Part shown: piece after piece, positions 11,185 through 23,528 of the stretch | Position numbering within the stretch: the stretch's first letter is position 1 | Layout of the letters: each line of letters starts with the position of its first letter | NCBI GenBank assembly: GCA_029961685.1 | Contig: JARWKL010000010.1 | Span: 23,596,067 to 23,660,066, forward strand | DNA: 64,000 nucleotides | DNA from: Aristolochia californica | Lineage: Eukaryota > Streptophyta > Magnoliopsida > Piperales > Aristolochiaceae | Reading direction: 5' to 3' | The notes under the pieces: generated by a model | The model's input: the letters and a program-made list of their open reading frames with translations, nothing else | Told to the model about the DNA's origin: nothing | The model's database searches: none | Program-made: the position numbers and the translations under genes

Positions 11185-13957
11185 ATTAGTTTGGAAACAT
11201 AGATTAGGCTCAAACCCTTATATATAAATCCTAATTTTATACAAAATAGGCTTGTATTTTAGTGCCAAATACAGAAAACAAAAGCAACAATTTTGGGGTT
11301 TATCGTCTCGTTGCACATTGTTCCACTTAAAAAACATAATTTGAAGAATCAAAAAAAGGGTTAAACAACCCTAAGACAACGAACCCTAGCTAGTAATAAA
11401 GCCATTGACATTGTTATAAAAGAGGAAAGTAGGGTGTAAAGTGGAGTAAAAGAATCAAAGAGGAATTGAGTGTGGTACACATGATTTTGGTGTAAGAAGA
11501 GATTGAGATAGAGATTGAGAATAGTAGGAGAAAAGAGAGGGAAAAGGTTGGATAAGTATTTTAGGATAGGAATTCATGTTGAATTTTTATTATTAATCCT
11601 TGCTTTTCTAAGTACATTACAACTGAGAGAAAATGACTCGCACACTGGAGTAGTTAGATATTTTAGCTTATGTCCAAACCTTGTAATGTTTGGTTTAGTA
11701 CTCCATAGAAGAAATACTTACCTTCACTCCAATTTCATGATAAAAAGTCCACTAAAATGAAAGACACAACCCAATGATATTTTTGTCATCTCTAAATTTG
11801 TATGTAGTTTTAGTCAATCAATTAGGGCAAGTCCAATTTCATGAATCAATTGGAGTAGGTTCTAATTAATTTAGAGATTTTCTTTATTGGACTTACTCTT
11901 ATTGATTCACTTCATTGGACTTAGTTTCTATATTGGAATTTTCTAAGTGATTCAATTTGAAACATCTACAAGGAATTTTTTTTCGAATTTATGAGTCACA
12001 TAAGACGTATAAGTGCCTTGATAGTTTTGCTCCTCAGTGAGAGACCATTTTTTCATATCCAACAAAATATTTTGCTCCATCATATTGAAAAATTTTAAAA
12101 TGGCCTTCCACTTCTAATGATCAGTTAAATTGTGAGGTTAATCCGATGGTGCTCACATCCGCAGGAGCAATGGAAATGTCAATTCAATTGCTTACGGTGG
12201 ATCTATAACTATTGGTCAAATTTGTAGCTATAGGAATAAGGCTGCCATATACTTTTATTATTCTAGTTATCCTTTGATGAAAGATATTACATCTTCATCT
12301 TGGCCTTCATGATTTGAACACCTATCATTCACAGTGGCAAATTGAGAGTGTTAGTCCTAGTGTACAAAATGGCTTGACTTTGTATTAACTTTTATAAACG
12401 GAGAGAATATAAGCTATTTAGTCCCAAATGGTTGAGCTCACTTCAAGAATTAATAGTCTCGTTCTTAGAGAGATTACATTGGATTAGCATGACTAAACAT
12501 CCCAAAAGATTAGTTTAATGAGGATCCCAATATTGATTTGGCTTATTCGTTTGACCAATATTCTGACTCTTACCAAACCATGAAAGAGTAGAAGACACAA
12601 GAGATATGCTTTTTGATATGTTTTAAGGTAGAGTTTGCCTCATGATCGAAGGTATACTAGGGAGAATAGGCTGATGAATGCCAAGAGATTTTATGGATTG
12701 AGTCATTTGGCGCCTCAATGTTGACTCATTACATCATGTGGTTGAAGTAGGTCTCAAGGTGTTTTTGTATGCTAACTCAAGTGATATATCAGTTTGGTTT
12801 AGAATATTATGAATAGTTTTGTTCCTATCTACCATTGGTGTTAAAGGGAGAACTATGAGGAACCAACCTCCATGCGAGAGGACTAGGTTATTCCTATCTA
12901 TCATTTGGCGACTAAGTTAGTATGGAAGAACTACAAACTATAGGGAAATCCTCCTCTATACAAGTTATAGTACAAGGTTTCTAAACAAAGTGAGATAGGG
13001 AAGCATCACTAGGTATTAAGCAATCTCATAATTTTTTCAAGCATAAAATACTATTCGTTCCCATTTAGCGGGCATACATGAATGATTATATTATTAAAAC
13101 CTAAATTGCCATGGATCCGATAATTATACTTTAGTTTATTATATTAGTGCACATTGAAGGTGAAGAAGAGATTAATTGAAACCCAAAAATTATTTGTTTG
13201 CCTATTTTCTCTTTTTAGAAAGCTAACCGCCATTAAATCAGCCAAGGTTCCTACCTCAAAAGCAAAGCTGATACAATTTTTCTCTATGCCTATACCAATA
13301 TGGACGAAACCGAGCACAATGCTTTTCTAAAATGCATTCAATAGATAAATAAAGGAGACATACTTGATCAATTACACCCATAAAAGAATAGGACAGTTAG
13401 GGATATGCAAAAAAAAAAAAGAATTGCTGAAGAGATACTATTTTTACGTACCTTAGCTCATATCAATCCATGTTGCATGCATCTCAGTTGTTCAAATAGA
13501 AACAGAAAAGAAAAAGGAAACATATCGATAGGAAAAGAAAAAAATATAATAGAACAGAAATAATAAATCTATGTAAGACGAAGCAGTCAATGATAGAAGA
13601 AAGAGAAGTTCATTTGAGAAGAAAACGAATCTGTAGAGGTTGATGATTGGATTTAAAGAAGCTGAATACCCCGTAGAGCCTTGAGAATGGATTAGTAGCT
13701 TCAGAAGGAGCAGACAGAAGAGAGCCTCGAGGGAATTGTCTCACAAATACAGAGGAAAGCGAAGAGAGGAGAAAAGAGTGGAGAGGAGTTGAGCATAGAG
13801 GTTCAGGGGGATAGCAGTAAAGACTGAGAAGAAAGTGGGGCCGGTCATCAATGAGACATCGTATAAAATCTCTTATTGAACGACTGTTTTGTTTTATTTC
13901 CACGCCAGAGCTATTATTGATTTTGTTAAGCCAGCCAATCTTAAGTCTTTCAATTTA
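11185..13957. other. Noncoding stretch, possibly retroelement debris
   Basis: The first few hundred bases may be remains of an LTR next to the primer site at 11171. Beyond that I recognise no gene; minus frames near 13610-13903 show no known domain. Confidence 0.4.
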
Positions 13958-15827
13958 TTAGCTTGAATGCGAAATTATTGCTACGGCAGGTGCATCAGGG
14001 GATGGATCCACTTCAAGATTGAACGGCATAAGCGAACAAGGAGTAGTAGAAGGACAAGTCCATCTTGGAGGAGCATCATGGGAGGAGTAGAAGGGGGTGT
14101 CCTCAAAGAAAGTCACATTCCTAGAGATAAACATCCTCCTAAGGGTAGGATTATAACAAACATAACCTTTCTGGGTGCGAAAGTACCCCAAAAAAATGCA
14201 CCTCATAGACCGAGGATCAAGTTTATTTTTATGTGGGGATGCAACATGAACAAAACAAGTACATCCAAACACTTTCAAAGGAAGAGAAAAAGGATCTTCA
14301 CTATTAAATAACACAGAGTAAGAAGTTTTATGATGAAGGACTGATGAAGGTAACCTGTTAATGAGAAAGCATGTTGTAAGTATAGCATGAGGCCAATAGA
14401 AATAGGGTACCTTCATGGAGTAGAGGAGGCCCCTAGCAACTTCAAGAAGATAACGATTCTTCCTTTTAGCAACACCATTTTGTTAAGGAGTATAGGCACA
14501 TGATGTTTGATGAATAAGCCCATTACTCTCACAAAATGATTTGAAGTCGTGAGACATGTATTCCTTAGCATTATCAGATCTAAGGCTTTGAATTTTCTTC
14601 CCAAATTGTGTTAAGACCATAGCATGAAAATTTTTAAACAAAGGAAGAATTTTGGAACACTCTTTAAATAGATATAACCAAGTCACTCGAGTAAAATCAT
14701 CAACAAAAATGACAAAATATTTAACTTGGGTAATATTTGAGACACATAAAGGGCCCCATACATTAGAATGTATTAGCTCAAATGGAGCAGTACTTGTAGT
14801 TGTAAGACGAGGAGAATATGTACTCCTGACATGTTTACTTAATTGACAAACCTCACAACTGAAATTAGAAAGTCCTTTTAAAGATGGAACCAAAGAACGA
14901 AGTGAAGGGGTAGATGGATGACCAAGTCGATTGTGCCAAAGTTGGGCCTCAGATGTAGTGGACGATAATGCAACTAATGGTGGAAGAGTGAAGTAGTACA
15001 AACCCCCCCTTTCATGGCCGCCACCAATCACCCGCTTCGTAGTCAGATCATAAAAGACACAAGAAGACGGTAAGAAGGTGATAGAGCAATTTAATTGTTT
15101 GGTCAATTGACTAACTGAGAGCAAATTTAAAAGAAATTGAGGAACAAACAAAACATCTTGAAGGGGAATAGATGAAGTAAGAGAGGAGGAACCTTTGCCA
15201 AGGACCTTGGTTTGGGTACCATCAGCAATAGTAACGAATTTATGAGGATAATAAAGAGATAAGGACTGCAACAAGTGTTTGTTACCTGATAGATGTTCGG
15301 AGGCCCCGGAGTCGATGATCCAAGAGGAAGAGGAAGAAGAGGAAGAAAGCATACTTGAGGCAATAGTAGTGGCAGCAGTAGATGATTCCATGAAGGACTT
15401 CATTTTCTGAAATGTAGCATAGTCCTCAGCCGTAAGAGTCACATTTTTGGATGATGATTCAGCCTTATCTTTATTTTTCTCAACGTTAACTGAGACTGGG
15501 TTAGTTGTGGCCCAATTTGGCTTGCCATGAAGTTTCCAGCATGATGCCACTAGGTGGTTCTAACAGCCACAATAAGTGCAAAGTTGAGGCTCAGTACGAA
15601 AAGAATTCTGACCCGTTCTACCACCTCTATTTTCAGCCCCTCTCATAGTTTGACCCCCTCTCATATTTCTGCCCTGTCCTCGGGATGAGGAAGATGTTCC
15701 CCGATTGCCAGAGAGCATCGCCGATAGAGCATCAATAGGAGGAGGGGATGGATCCGGTATCTGAAGTAATGTAGCACTAATATTATCAAAGGATGGAAGA
15801 GCAGAAGAACTTAGAAGCTAAGTTTTG
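13958..15827 (-). pseudogene. copia gag-pol fragment (gag knuckle, protease, integrase)
   Basis: One reading frame continues across the fragment with three stops: a TAG early in the gag part, a TAG inside the zinc knuckle (CTYCGC then stop then NHLVASCW), and a TAA replacing a Gln codon just before QNGVA in integrase. Protease keeps the WIIDSGASEHL active site. Pre-integrase keeps LWHNRLGH and C..C. Two integrase catalytic acids look substituted: IHSNVWGP where Asp is normal, and VAKRKNR where Glu is normal; the central Asp in RSDN remains. No frameshift was found, so decay is by point changes plus the 3' truncation. It encodes the polyprotein of an LTR retrotransposon. Confidence 0.88.
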
Positions 15828-16375
15828 GCCACCTCATGGGGGACTTTAACGTAAAAAAAAAATTAAATTGTTGAGTTAAAAAAAAAGGGAACTACAAAGG
15901 GTAAATGACGCTGGAATTTCATCAAACATATAATGGGCATCCAACAACATAACACAAACCCATGAGCAACCTTAAGTAGGAGAAGATACAACAATATGTG
16001 CTGGAATTCTACCTCAAATGAGATGGATCCAAATTACATAAAGGTAATTGAATTTCACCTATCAATCTTAATAAGATGCAAACAGCAAATTATCTTGATC
16101 ATTCTTGTAATTGATTTAAAAGGAGTCAAAATTATAACATCAATTTAGTTATAGAAATAAATCTTTACAACATATAAAGATTTATCTTGACTTGATGTGA
16201 CTCAAATTCAAGAAGTAAAGAAAAACAGTAAAAAGGAGTATGTAAATAAGAAAAGGAAACAAAAAAAAAAAGTAAATAAGAAGAGCATGAACTTATCTCT
16301 TCATGACTGAACTCCTTTTACAACTTCTTGAAAAAATTTCATAATAATTCCGTGAAGAGAGATCCTAAAATCCTT

Positions 16376-16387
16376 TCTCTGATACCA
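16376..16387 (-). promoter_or_regulatory. Primer binding site, initiator tRNA-Met
   Basis: The minus strand reads TGGTATCAGAGA directly after the LTR end TACA. Eleven of twelve bases match the canonical plant tRNA-iMet site. It primes minus-strand cDNA synthesis in copia elements. Confidence 0.85.
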
Positions 16388-16778
16388 TGTAGAATTTAGG
16401 ATCTCATGAAAGGAACTTTAGATCAACAAGAAAGAAGAAGAAGAAGAAGAGAGAAGGAGAAGAGAAGAAGATTAATGAGGAAGGAGAGAGTTTGGATTAA
16501 GGGAGAAGAGGGTTGCGTCAAAAACAAAAATGAGGGCTAGACAGATTTGTGGAAAGAGAAGAGAGTGCTTCAATGCTCTACCTCTTAGCCAATGCCTTTA
16601 TTTATAGTTTTACAATGTCCTTAGGGCTACAACTTGATAAAACAAAATACATAAAAGGAACACATATATACACTTCTATGCCATATTTATGGAAAGTACC
16701 ATATTTTACATATATGCCACTCCTTTGACGTGTGGGCTTCTTGTCTTGAGCTCGTGGGCTTGAGCCCATCTTCCAACA
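16388..16778 (-). repeat. 5' LTR of the copia element
   Basis: On the minus strand it starts TGTTGGAAGATGGGC and ends TTCTACA, abutting the primer site; 391 bp. A TATA-like box (ATAAATAAAGG, minus strand) lies near 16600-16610, and a purine/pyrimidine-biased tract follows it. Its TGTTGGAAGAT start is shared with the solo LTR at 43604-44034, and its TATA region resembles those at 34.9 and 35.97 kb. No partner LTR is in the window. Confidence 0.82.
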
Positions 16779-19130
16779 AACCCATTACTAGGTAGTTTCC
16801 CATAGATGTAAGGATAGTGGGCCTGAGTTTGGATTATACGTTAAATGGGATTTGGTCTAGAAATAAGCCTGAGTTTTCTCCATCAACAGATTACTCTCAG
16901 AAATTCCTGGAATTTTGTCTACCATGACTGAAGGTATGCATCTTGGGTTTCAGATTTCTTTTTATGAATATTATATTGCCTTAGAATTTCTGATTTACAT
17001 TTGGAATCTCTTGTTTTGATTAAAATTTCATTATTTTTTTTGTAAAATGTTGTCTATATTTTTATTATGCCGTAAATAAAAATAAAAATTATGTGTCATT
17101 TTTTAGTAGAGGAGGATGTAGACTTACGATGAGGCCTTATGAGCCCCGCGTTTCTTCAATTGCCATTGGTGGCACGTGCAACTGTCAATACATTGTGTGC
17201 CTAGAGGATCTCAATCACGCTGGTGCTCCCCAACAAGATAGCGTCCAAGAGAGGTAGTGATGCTTCTGAATAGCGTCCCTGACTAGACAGGATGACTGCA
17301 CTGGAACACCAAAGTAGGTTGCTAAGTGTGCAGGAGGTGACATCATGTTAGTGGGAACAGATGCACCCGTGGGAAGAAAAGGATTACAACCAGCCATCAG
17401 CCGTCGTTAGGGTCTGCAGAGGGGATCATCGACGACGGGAGTCGAACAACGGGGCTCGTTGTGTGCTCTGGCTTCGAACCATCGATGTTTTGTGCGCATT
17501 TTCTTTCTGACTCCCGGTTGGTCTTGTTCCTCATTTCCAGTTACATGGAGACCATCGTTGCGCATAACTGATTCTCGTTCGAGAGACGTTGCTTCGGTGG
17601 GTGGCAATGAACACTAGACAATGTGTCAAAGTGTAGCCGAGAGGAGCAGTTACAGAGCACCGAGAGAGAAAGAGAGATGTTGTAATGGAAGCCTATGTAC
17701 ACCGACATACTGCGCTCGTCGGACCCACACCGGCGACAATGGCACCTGAGGAAGGAGACGGCGGTGCGGGGATGTGAGTAGAGTCCCAGACGGATGAGAC
17801 GCCTGGTTGTTAGCAGCCGAGAGTGGCACGAGGGAGCAGAGTAGAGACCGGTGTTGTGTGCACCGGTGTTCCGTGCTCTCATTGGTAGGGGCAGCAAAAC
17901 ATATTTGTATATATAGTTTGTTTTCTTTTTTAACGGTTCGAAATGTTCGGGTAGAAGTGAAGAGGGAAAAAACTACGATTTTGTTTTGTTTTCCATTATT
18001 AATGTAGTGCGGTGAAGTTTTGACACGGTCAGAGAATGTTTTATTTCTTTAATCCAATGACATAGCACTCCTTTTTAATTTTTTATATCTCGATTTTTTC
18101 TTAAGATTTGAATTTTTTCTTTTATTTTATGGAAAGAATGTGGAAAAGACCGAAAGAACACAAGGGAAGAAGGAAGAAAGGAAAGGGATTGGTAGGATGG
18201 AGAGGGTAACACAAACGACTGCGATCAATAAAATTTGGCGTTTTGATAAATGTGGTAGAAAGAAAAAATTCAGAGTAAGATATGAAAGCTAAAACACTTT
18301 TGCAATTTCAGTTAATGTAATAAGAATCAGTTTCTATTCTCTTTCTCCAATGAACTAACCCATCAGCTCATTTTCAATTTTAGTTAATGAAGCTAATGAT
18401 GACAGATTTCAGATCACCTTTGTGCTCACTCTAGGAAAACAACACACAAAGTAATTGACTTCAGTTCTAATAGGAGGGGTTAGTCAACTCACGTAGGAGA
18501 TGAGCTTCAGCCGCATTACTTGGTTCATCTCCTGACATCGTTAGTGGAACACCAGCGCATGATTCATGTTGATGAATTAGAAGAACCCAAAAATCATCTC
18601 TACAGTTTAATTTTAGGAATCCAAATTTTGTAGTATATTGATAATCATCTGGATGAAGCGGGCGGGATACCTCAAACCCTCGTCAAATTTTTTTCAGTCT
18701 CTCTTCTACACTATTCCCTCTCTCGGTCTAATTCTTCTCACGTCTCTTCTTCCTCCGAAAATTTTTTCCTCCTTTTGTCCTCTGTCACCCTTCTCCCTTC
18801 TCCCTCTCGTTGCGAATGTCTTCTCAGCCTCCCACTCCCTTGTTCCTATAGCTATTCTCTCATCGCCCAAAATACCTCCTGATTTCGTTTGATTTCCCCC
18901 ATTTCAATTTCGATTTTCTTTGATTTTTGACATTTCGGCGTCAATTTCTTCAATTCTACTTCGATTTGACTTCAATTTCACCCTTCGACTACGATTTTCA
19001 AAAAATTTAAGAAGGTATGCCTAAACCCTGACTTTTTTTTTATTTTAGTGTTATATTTGGTTTAATTTTAATTTTTGTGCGTAATGTGTATTAATTGTTT
19101 CTTAATTTTGGGATTTGGGGTTGGGATTTA
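16779..19130. other. Stretch without a recognised gene; GC-richer island 17130-17900
   Basis: 17130-17900 is visibly richer in G+C and CpG than its surroundings and open in several frames, but no family is recognisable. 18660-18990 is strongly pyrimidine-rich, like a plant 5' untranslated region, and is followed by a possible donor (AAGGTATGCC) near 19014. This could be the 5' end of a transcript that included the SANT-like piece at 19750; that is a guess. Confidence 0.35.
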
Positions 19131-19139
19131 TGATTCAAT

Positions 19140-19400
19140 TTTGTCTTCATATGGTTTAATTTCGGGATTAGGGTTAGGGCTTAGTGTATTTAGGGTTTGG
19201 TGCTTGGTATTTTAGGGTTTAGGTTTAGGGTTTTTTGTATTTTAGGGTTTAGTTTTTATTTTTTATTTTTTTAGGGTACTCAGTTTTTCAGTTTTTGGGT
19301 TTTAGGGCTTTTAGGGGTTTTAAGGTTAGGGTTTAGGGTTTAGGTTCTGGTTCAAGAATTAGGGTTTAGGGTTAATAGGGTTTAGGGCTTGGGGTGTTGA
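19140..19400. repeat. Degenerate interstitial telomere-like repeats
   Basis: Many imperfect copies of the plant telomere unit TTTAGGG and of GGGTTTAGGG occur between 19160 and 19385, separated by T-rich text. It is not a clean array; only two or three units in a row are perfect. Such tracts are also common in introns of plant genes (telo-box), so a regulatory or intronic origin is possible. Confidence 0.7.
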
Positions 19401-19749
19401 GTCCAGTTCAAACAATGTTGAGTCACCTACACAGGCGTCCATTAGCCGACGAAACCCGACCCCCATCACTGACGAGGTACAGTTTGTAGTGACTGCAAAA
19501 TCATATGGGGCTCTACCAGGGATGTTCGGTGAATTTGGACTTGATATGTGTGTTTTTACAGTGTTTAGTGTATCTACAATGGAAATAGTTTGGTTAATTT
19601 TGAAATGTTTTAGAATATTGTTGAAAATTATTGAAGTGCTATAGAATGAATTTGCCATGTGGAGAGGCGATTCAGGTGTTATAAATATCCACCACATAGT
19701 ATTTTATTTTTTGTGGTTTGATGAGGACCATCTCAGATTTAGATTATAA

Positions 19750-19968
19750 ATGGTTGTAAGAAGACTACAAATTGCTCGATATTATGACATGTGGATCTTC
19801 AAAAAAGACAACAAAATGCTCGATCTCTTGGTTGAGCAGGTCAATATAGGGAACAAGTTGCCCAACAGGGTTTGGAAGCATGAGGTATATATGGACTATC
19901 GCCCAAGCGTCCTATGCACAATACCCCAGGAGTTAACTTTCCTTGCATTCAATATTTCTTTTTTCTGA
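19750..19968 (+). pseudogene. Possible MYB/SANT-like domain fragment
   Basis: A 72-codon frame contains DNKMLDLLVEQVNIGNK, which loosely resembles the Myb/SANT-like domain found in proteins associated with PIF/Harbinger transposons and in plant nuclear proteins (W..D..LL..L...V..GNK). Trp spacing is not fully right and no transposase lies nearby. Weak call; it could be an unrelated frame. Confidence 0.2.
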
Positions 19969-20770
19969 GCTTGTTTCATCCCATTGAGATCATATTCCTC
20001 CAAGAAGAAAACTTTGAGATATGGATCAGATCGAAATACCCTAATATGGGGGTTTGCTATCATAAATGCCTCTAGATGGAATCTACCATCTGCAACAAAT
20101 ACAACAACATCAACTACAACACTAATAAGAATTGTAGGAGATGCACTTCCCCTCAGCTTATTTCATCCCATTGAGATCATATTCTTCCAATAAGAAAACT
20201 TTGAGATATGGATCATATCGAAATGCCCTAATTGTAGGTTTAGACTGTGGAACAATGATATCAATACTAGAGTCAGCTAAAGCAGATTTAACTACTCTCA
20301 CGACTGCTGAGAATTGGATGGTCCCTGCCACTGCAATCTTTTTGTCACAAAAAAACACTTTAATTGTATTAATGATATGGTCTACATCTATTTTTATTTC
20401 AACGAAAACATATAAATCAGGGATTTTGGTGTAATGTATTGGGACTAAACAGCTATGCCTGTAATGGATCAAAAGATCCAGAAAAATCATCCACACAACA
20501 GCATGCCCCATATGTGACGTCACCCAGAAGCAAAGGTTTCAAAAATGTCGGAAAGATCAAGTGAGTACATGAGGAGACCTTCGGGGAATTGAAAGGCGAC
20601 ACTTTTGGCGCCGGAAGATACAATTCGCCATATTGATTTATGAATTTTGAAGTTATAATTTGAGGGGAGCAGGGAGGGAAACTGCAGTGTTGAGGGAAAG
20701 ATTGTTAAGAATTGAATCAGGGACATGATTTCTGAAGAAACAAACCCTTAGGAGGGGGTCTCGGGTTTTT
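19935..20770 (-). pseudogene. DPH1: DPH1-like (diphthamide synthesis) intronless copy, broken
   Basis: Minus-strand frames give the DPH1 order: VPDSILNNLSLN, LPSNYNFKIHKSIWRI, AFQFPEGLLMYSL, GDVTYGACCVDD (Fe-S cysteine region), LIHYRHSCLVPI, YVFVEIKIDVDH, DIIVPQSKP, then VADGRFHLEAFMIANP and YDPYLKVF. The pieces lie in at least three frames, some residues are deleted after SDIFETFA, and none of the expected introns is visible, which points to a processed retrocopy. The block reading YDPYL.VF.LEEYDLNGMK occurs twice, at about 20158-20215 and 19983-20040. Intact DPH1 is an Fe-S radical enzyme subunit in diphthamide formation on elongation factor 2. This copy ends before the C-terminus. Confidence 0.88.
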
Positions 20771-21055
20771 GGAGGAAAGGGCAGTGTCGGGTTCCATCTG
20801 ATTAGCAAGCTACGTGAAAGAAGATTTCCAAGAAAGTCACGATAGAAATCACCTTTTCTAGAGAAAACAATGAGAAGCGAATCGGAACAAACAAAATACT
20901 TGAAGAGTAAAAAATACATTATGAACCAATATGCTTTACTTACATAACTTAGAATTCTTCTATAAAACCTTTACTTCACAAAGTTTCTGTAGAACCTGTC
21001 CTATGTGTGCAAAATTTGGGGATAAACCCTGCTCTCCCATTGAACCCGAACCCAT

Positions 21056-21679
21056 TCACGTTACCGTTCGATAAAATTTGAATCCGAGATCTGTGCTGGA
21101 GGAGCTCTGAGTCTTACCCCAAAACAATTGATCGGAAGGAAGACCAAGCCCCGTCTGAGACTGCTGAAACGGATTCATGTAAGAAATTGGAAGATAAGTG
21201 TTGTTGCTTCCATGAGATTCCATCTCACAGACGAGCCACAGATTATGCGAGTGATCAACTGTGGTTTGCGTCTCAATTTTTCTGTCTAATGCTCCTTCGC
21301 ACACCAGTCCCATTCCTTTGGGAAATTCCAATCTCTGTTTCGCTTCTTCCCATTTGCCAGAAATTTTGTAAGACAAATTCCGCAGAGATTCTTTCGACGA
21401 GTTGGCGCTTAAAGTGGTTGGATGCTTACGTATTTCTTCATTGCTTCGATTACTGTACTTTGTGAGGATGCGATGAACTTCAGGCTTATTTGGAGGCCAG
21501 GAATGAGGAGAGAATTTTTTCTCGCTTTCGGGAGGAGAACACAAGAAGAAGATGTCAATGCCGTAGAGCAGAGACAATCGATGGCACTTCTTCTTCACCC
21601 CTTCGACTCGGTTCTTGAAAATCTTGCAGCGAGCCCTTTCGTCGCCGATGAACTTCATGTCGAGTTTAGATCTCACCAT
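21056..21679 (-). CDS. Type I MADS-box transcription factor, intronless
   Basis: The protein is 207 residues from an ATG in good context (GCCATGG); the frame stays open 35 codons further upstream but the MADS domain starts at this Met. Residues 1-60 form a type I MADS domain (MVRSKLDMKFI, ERARCKIFKNRVEGVKKKC, LSLLYGIDI), followed by SWPPNKPEVHRILTKY at 60-75, the post-MADS motif of Mbeta/Mgamma proteins such as the AGL80 and AGL103 groups. No K-box, as expected for type I. The Arg/Lys-rich helix is somewhat atypical (KNRVEGVKKK where KRRKGL.KK is usual). Such factors bind CArG-like DNA and act mainly in female gametophyte and endosperm. No stop or frameshift; it is the only host gene here that looks intact. 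The DPH1 retrocopy lies just downstream on the same strand. Confidence 0.85.
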   Translation of the reverse strand: MVRSKLDMKFIGDERARCKIFKNRVEGVKKKCHRLSLLYGIDIFFLCSPPESEKKFSPHSWPPNKPEVHRILTKYSNRSNEEIRKHPTTLSANSSKESLRNLSYKISGKWEEAKQRLEFPKGMGLVCEGALDRKIETQTTVDHSHNLWLVCEMESHGSNNTYLPISYMNPFQQSQTGLGLPSDQLFWGKTQSSSSTDLGFKFYRTVT

Positions 21680-23528
21680 GGCAACTATGCGAAATCGAGA
21701 AGAAATTTGGGGAAACTGTGATAGGAGCATTGAAGTAGGAGAGTGAGTGCCAGTTGTTTTCCAGTTTCCGGTTTCCACTCCCACTCACAAGTCGACCACC
21801 AAAATGCCTAACCGACCAACCTTTTTCACGCCAAAAATATGGATTCTCTCGCCCCCTCATTGTCAAAGCAAACCAGAGATCACAAAAAATACAACAAATT
21901 ATGATTTTTTTTTTTAGTGACTACTTTGCTTCAAAGTGAGAGAGTAGTATATTGCCTACATCTTCAAGAATCGCCTAATGCCCATGTTTATTGATTTTGA
22001 ACAATCCTATTCATAAACTACTTGGAAATCTCTCTTGGTTATACCCATTGTCACTCTCCATATTAGCTATTTGATGATCAACTTCTTCTATGACAAAGCA
22101 CTGACATATATGACTTTTTCATTAGCAAAGTTATCACATTTTCTCTTGGTTGGTCATATATGACTCTTTCATATCTGCTCTTCATCTCATGTTCTTTTTC
22201 TTTTTTATAAGATTAACTTATTAGACTCAAGTTTATAAAGTACTGACACGTTTTTTGTTATTCAATTTGTTGTTCTTTAAGAAATCCTCTGGTAATGTCA
22301 TGAGTTACATTAGCACAAATGAGGAGAACCATGTTTTTAGTTCATGTTATGAAGTTATAATTGGATATCTTATTTTTCTACTATGTTTTATTTTCTATTT
22401 GTTTTATTTTAGTCATTAAAAATATTAGGCATAGGAATTGATTCTTAAAATATTAAGAGAGAAAACAATTAATTGATTGTATAATGAGTACATTGTTTCT
22501 CTATTTATAATAGAGAAAACTCACAAAATCAAAATAAAACTAAAATGGGGAAAGGAGGAAATTTAGGTTTTAAAGGATGGGCTGGCATGATGCTATATGG
22601 ACAAGCTTTACTAACGTGGGAAGTTGACGGATTGTATGAGGATTTCAATGGTTGAAATCAGATGATTTGGGAAATAAGTTTAAAAAGTCATTATTCAGGT
22701 AAATTAAAATTTTAAATCCAATATTCGGGTATAATTCCTTGAAATATAATAATAATAATAATAATTTTCCACAAAATACTTCTTATTACATGAGTTGGTA
22801 ATTGGGTGTAATTAGATTGGATAACAACAACCTTCATGTAGGGCATATTGAGTGAGAAATTCTTAAAACCACTAAAAATTCAAATTTTGATCAATTCATT
22901 TTCTATAATTTTTGTGAGAAAATTTTACTTTTGTGCAATGGTACCCCACCTATAAAGTAATATTTAATTAATCTATCTAATAATTACATAAAAAATTTAA
23001 AGCTACAACAATTCAAAGTAATATTTAATGAACTTCTTCTTTTAATTGTTGAAGATTAAAATATAATTTTAGTTATTGAGATTTATGTTTCAATTGTATA
23101 ATTCTAAACTTTTTTCAATCGATCCTTTTACTTTTTCTCCATAGCACAACAAGGTGCATCTATAGATGACAAAATTCAATATACTGGCGCTAGTACTACA
23201 TCATGACTTAAAAAATATCAACTGTGAAATCTCCAGTCAGCGAAATATCAAGGAAAGAAAGTAGAGCTCCATGTTTAGCAAGTATTACGTAAAAAGAAAC
23301 TCTAGGGAAACAAGGATTCCAAATCAGACTAGAATATGTGGCCTATTCGATTTATATATAATTGAGTTAGGAATTGCTCTCTTCTGCCTTGTAGCATTGC
23401 CGGATCGTACCATCTTCCTTTTGTCCACATTTTCCATCTTTGTTGTCGGATCTTGCTCTATTCTTGCATCTTGGGGATCGACCTACTACTGTAATATTGT
23501 TTTAATGGAGGTTAGCGAGCCCGAAGAC
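21680..23528. other. AT-rich stretch with an AAT microsatellite
   Basis: Contains the upstream region of the MADS-box gene, then AT-rich DNA. An (AAT)n tract lies near 22746-22764. 23271-23528 could be part of another LTR (TATATATAA near 23354, then a pyrimidine-rich tail), but ends are not clear. Confidence 0.4.

Larger units (their letters stand above)
13958..16778 (-). mobile_element. Ty1/copia retrotransposon, truncated in integrase
   Basis: In minus-strand order: 5' LTR (16388-16778), tRNA-Met primer site (16376-16387), a decayed untranslated/gag region, gag C-terminus with zinc knuckle, aspartic protease, GAG-pre-integrase and integrase. The sequence stops being copia-like after the integrase C-terminal region near 13958; reverse transcriptase, RNase H, polypurine tract and 3' LTR are absent. 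It is therefore a 5'-half fragment, unable to move by itself. Confidence 0.9.

Noticed and set aside
13967..14311. 114-codon plus ORF
   Set aside because: Antisense to the copia integrase frame.
17215..18007. Several ORFs in the GC-richer island
   Set aside because: Open in many frames because stops are rare at high GC; no domain recognised in any.
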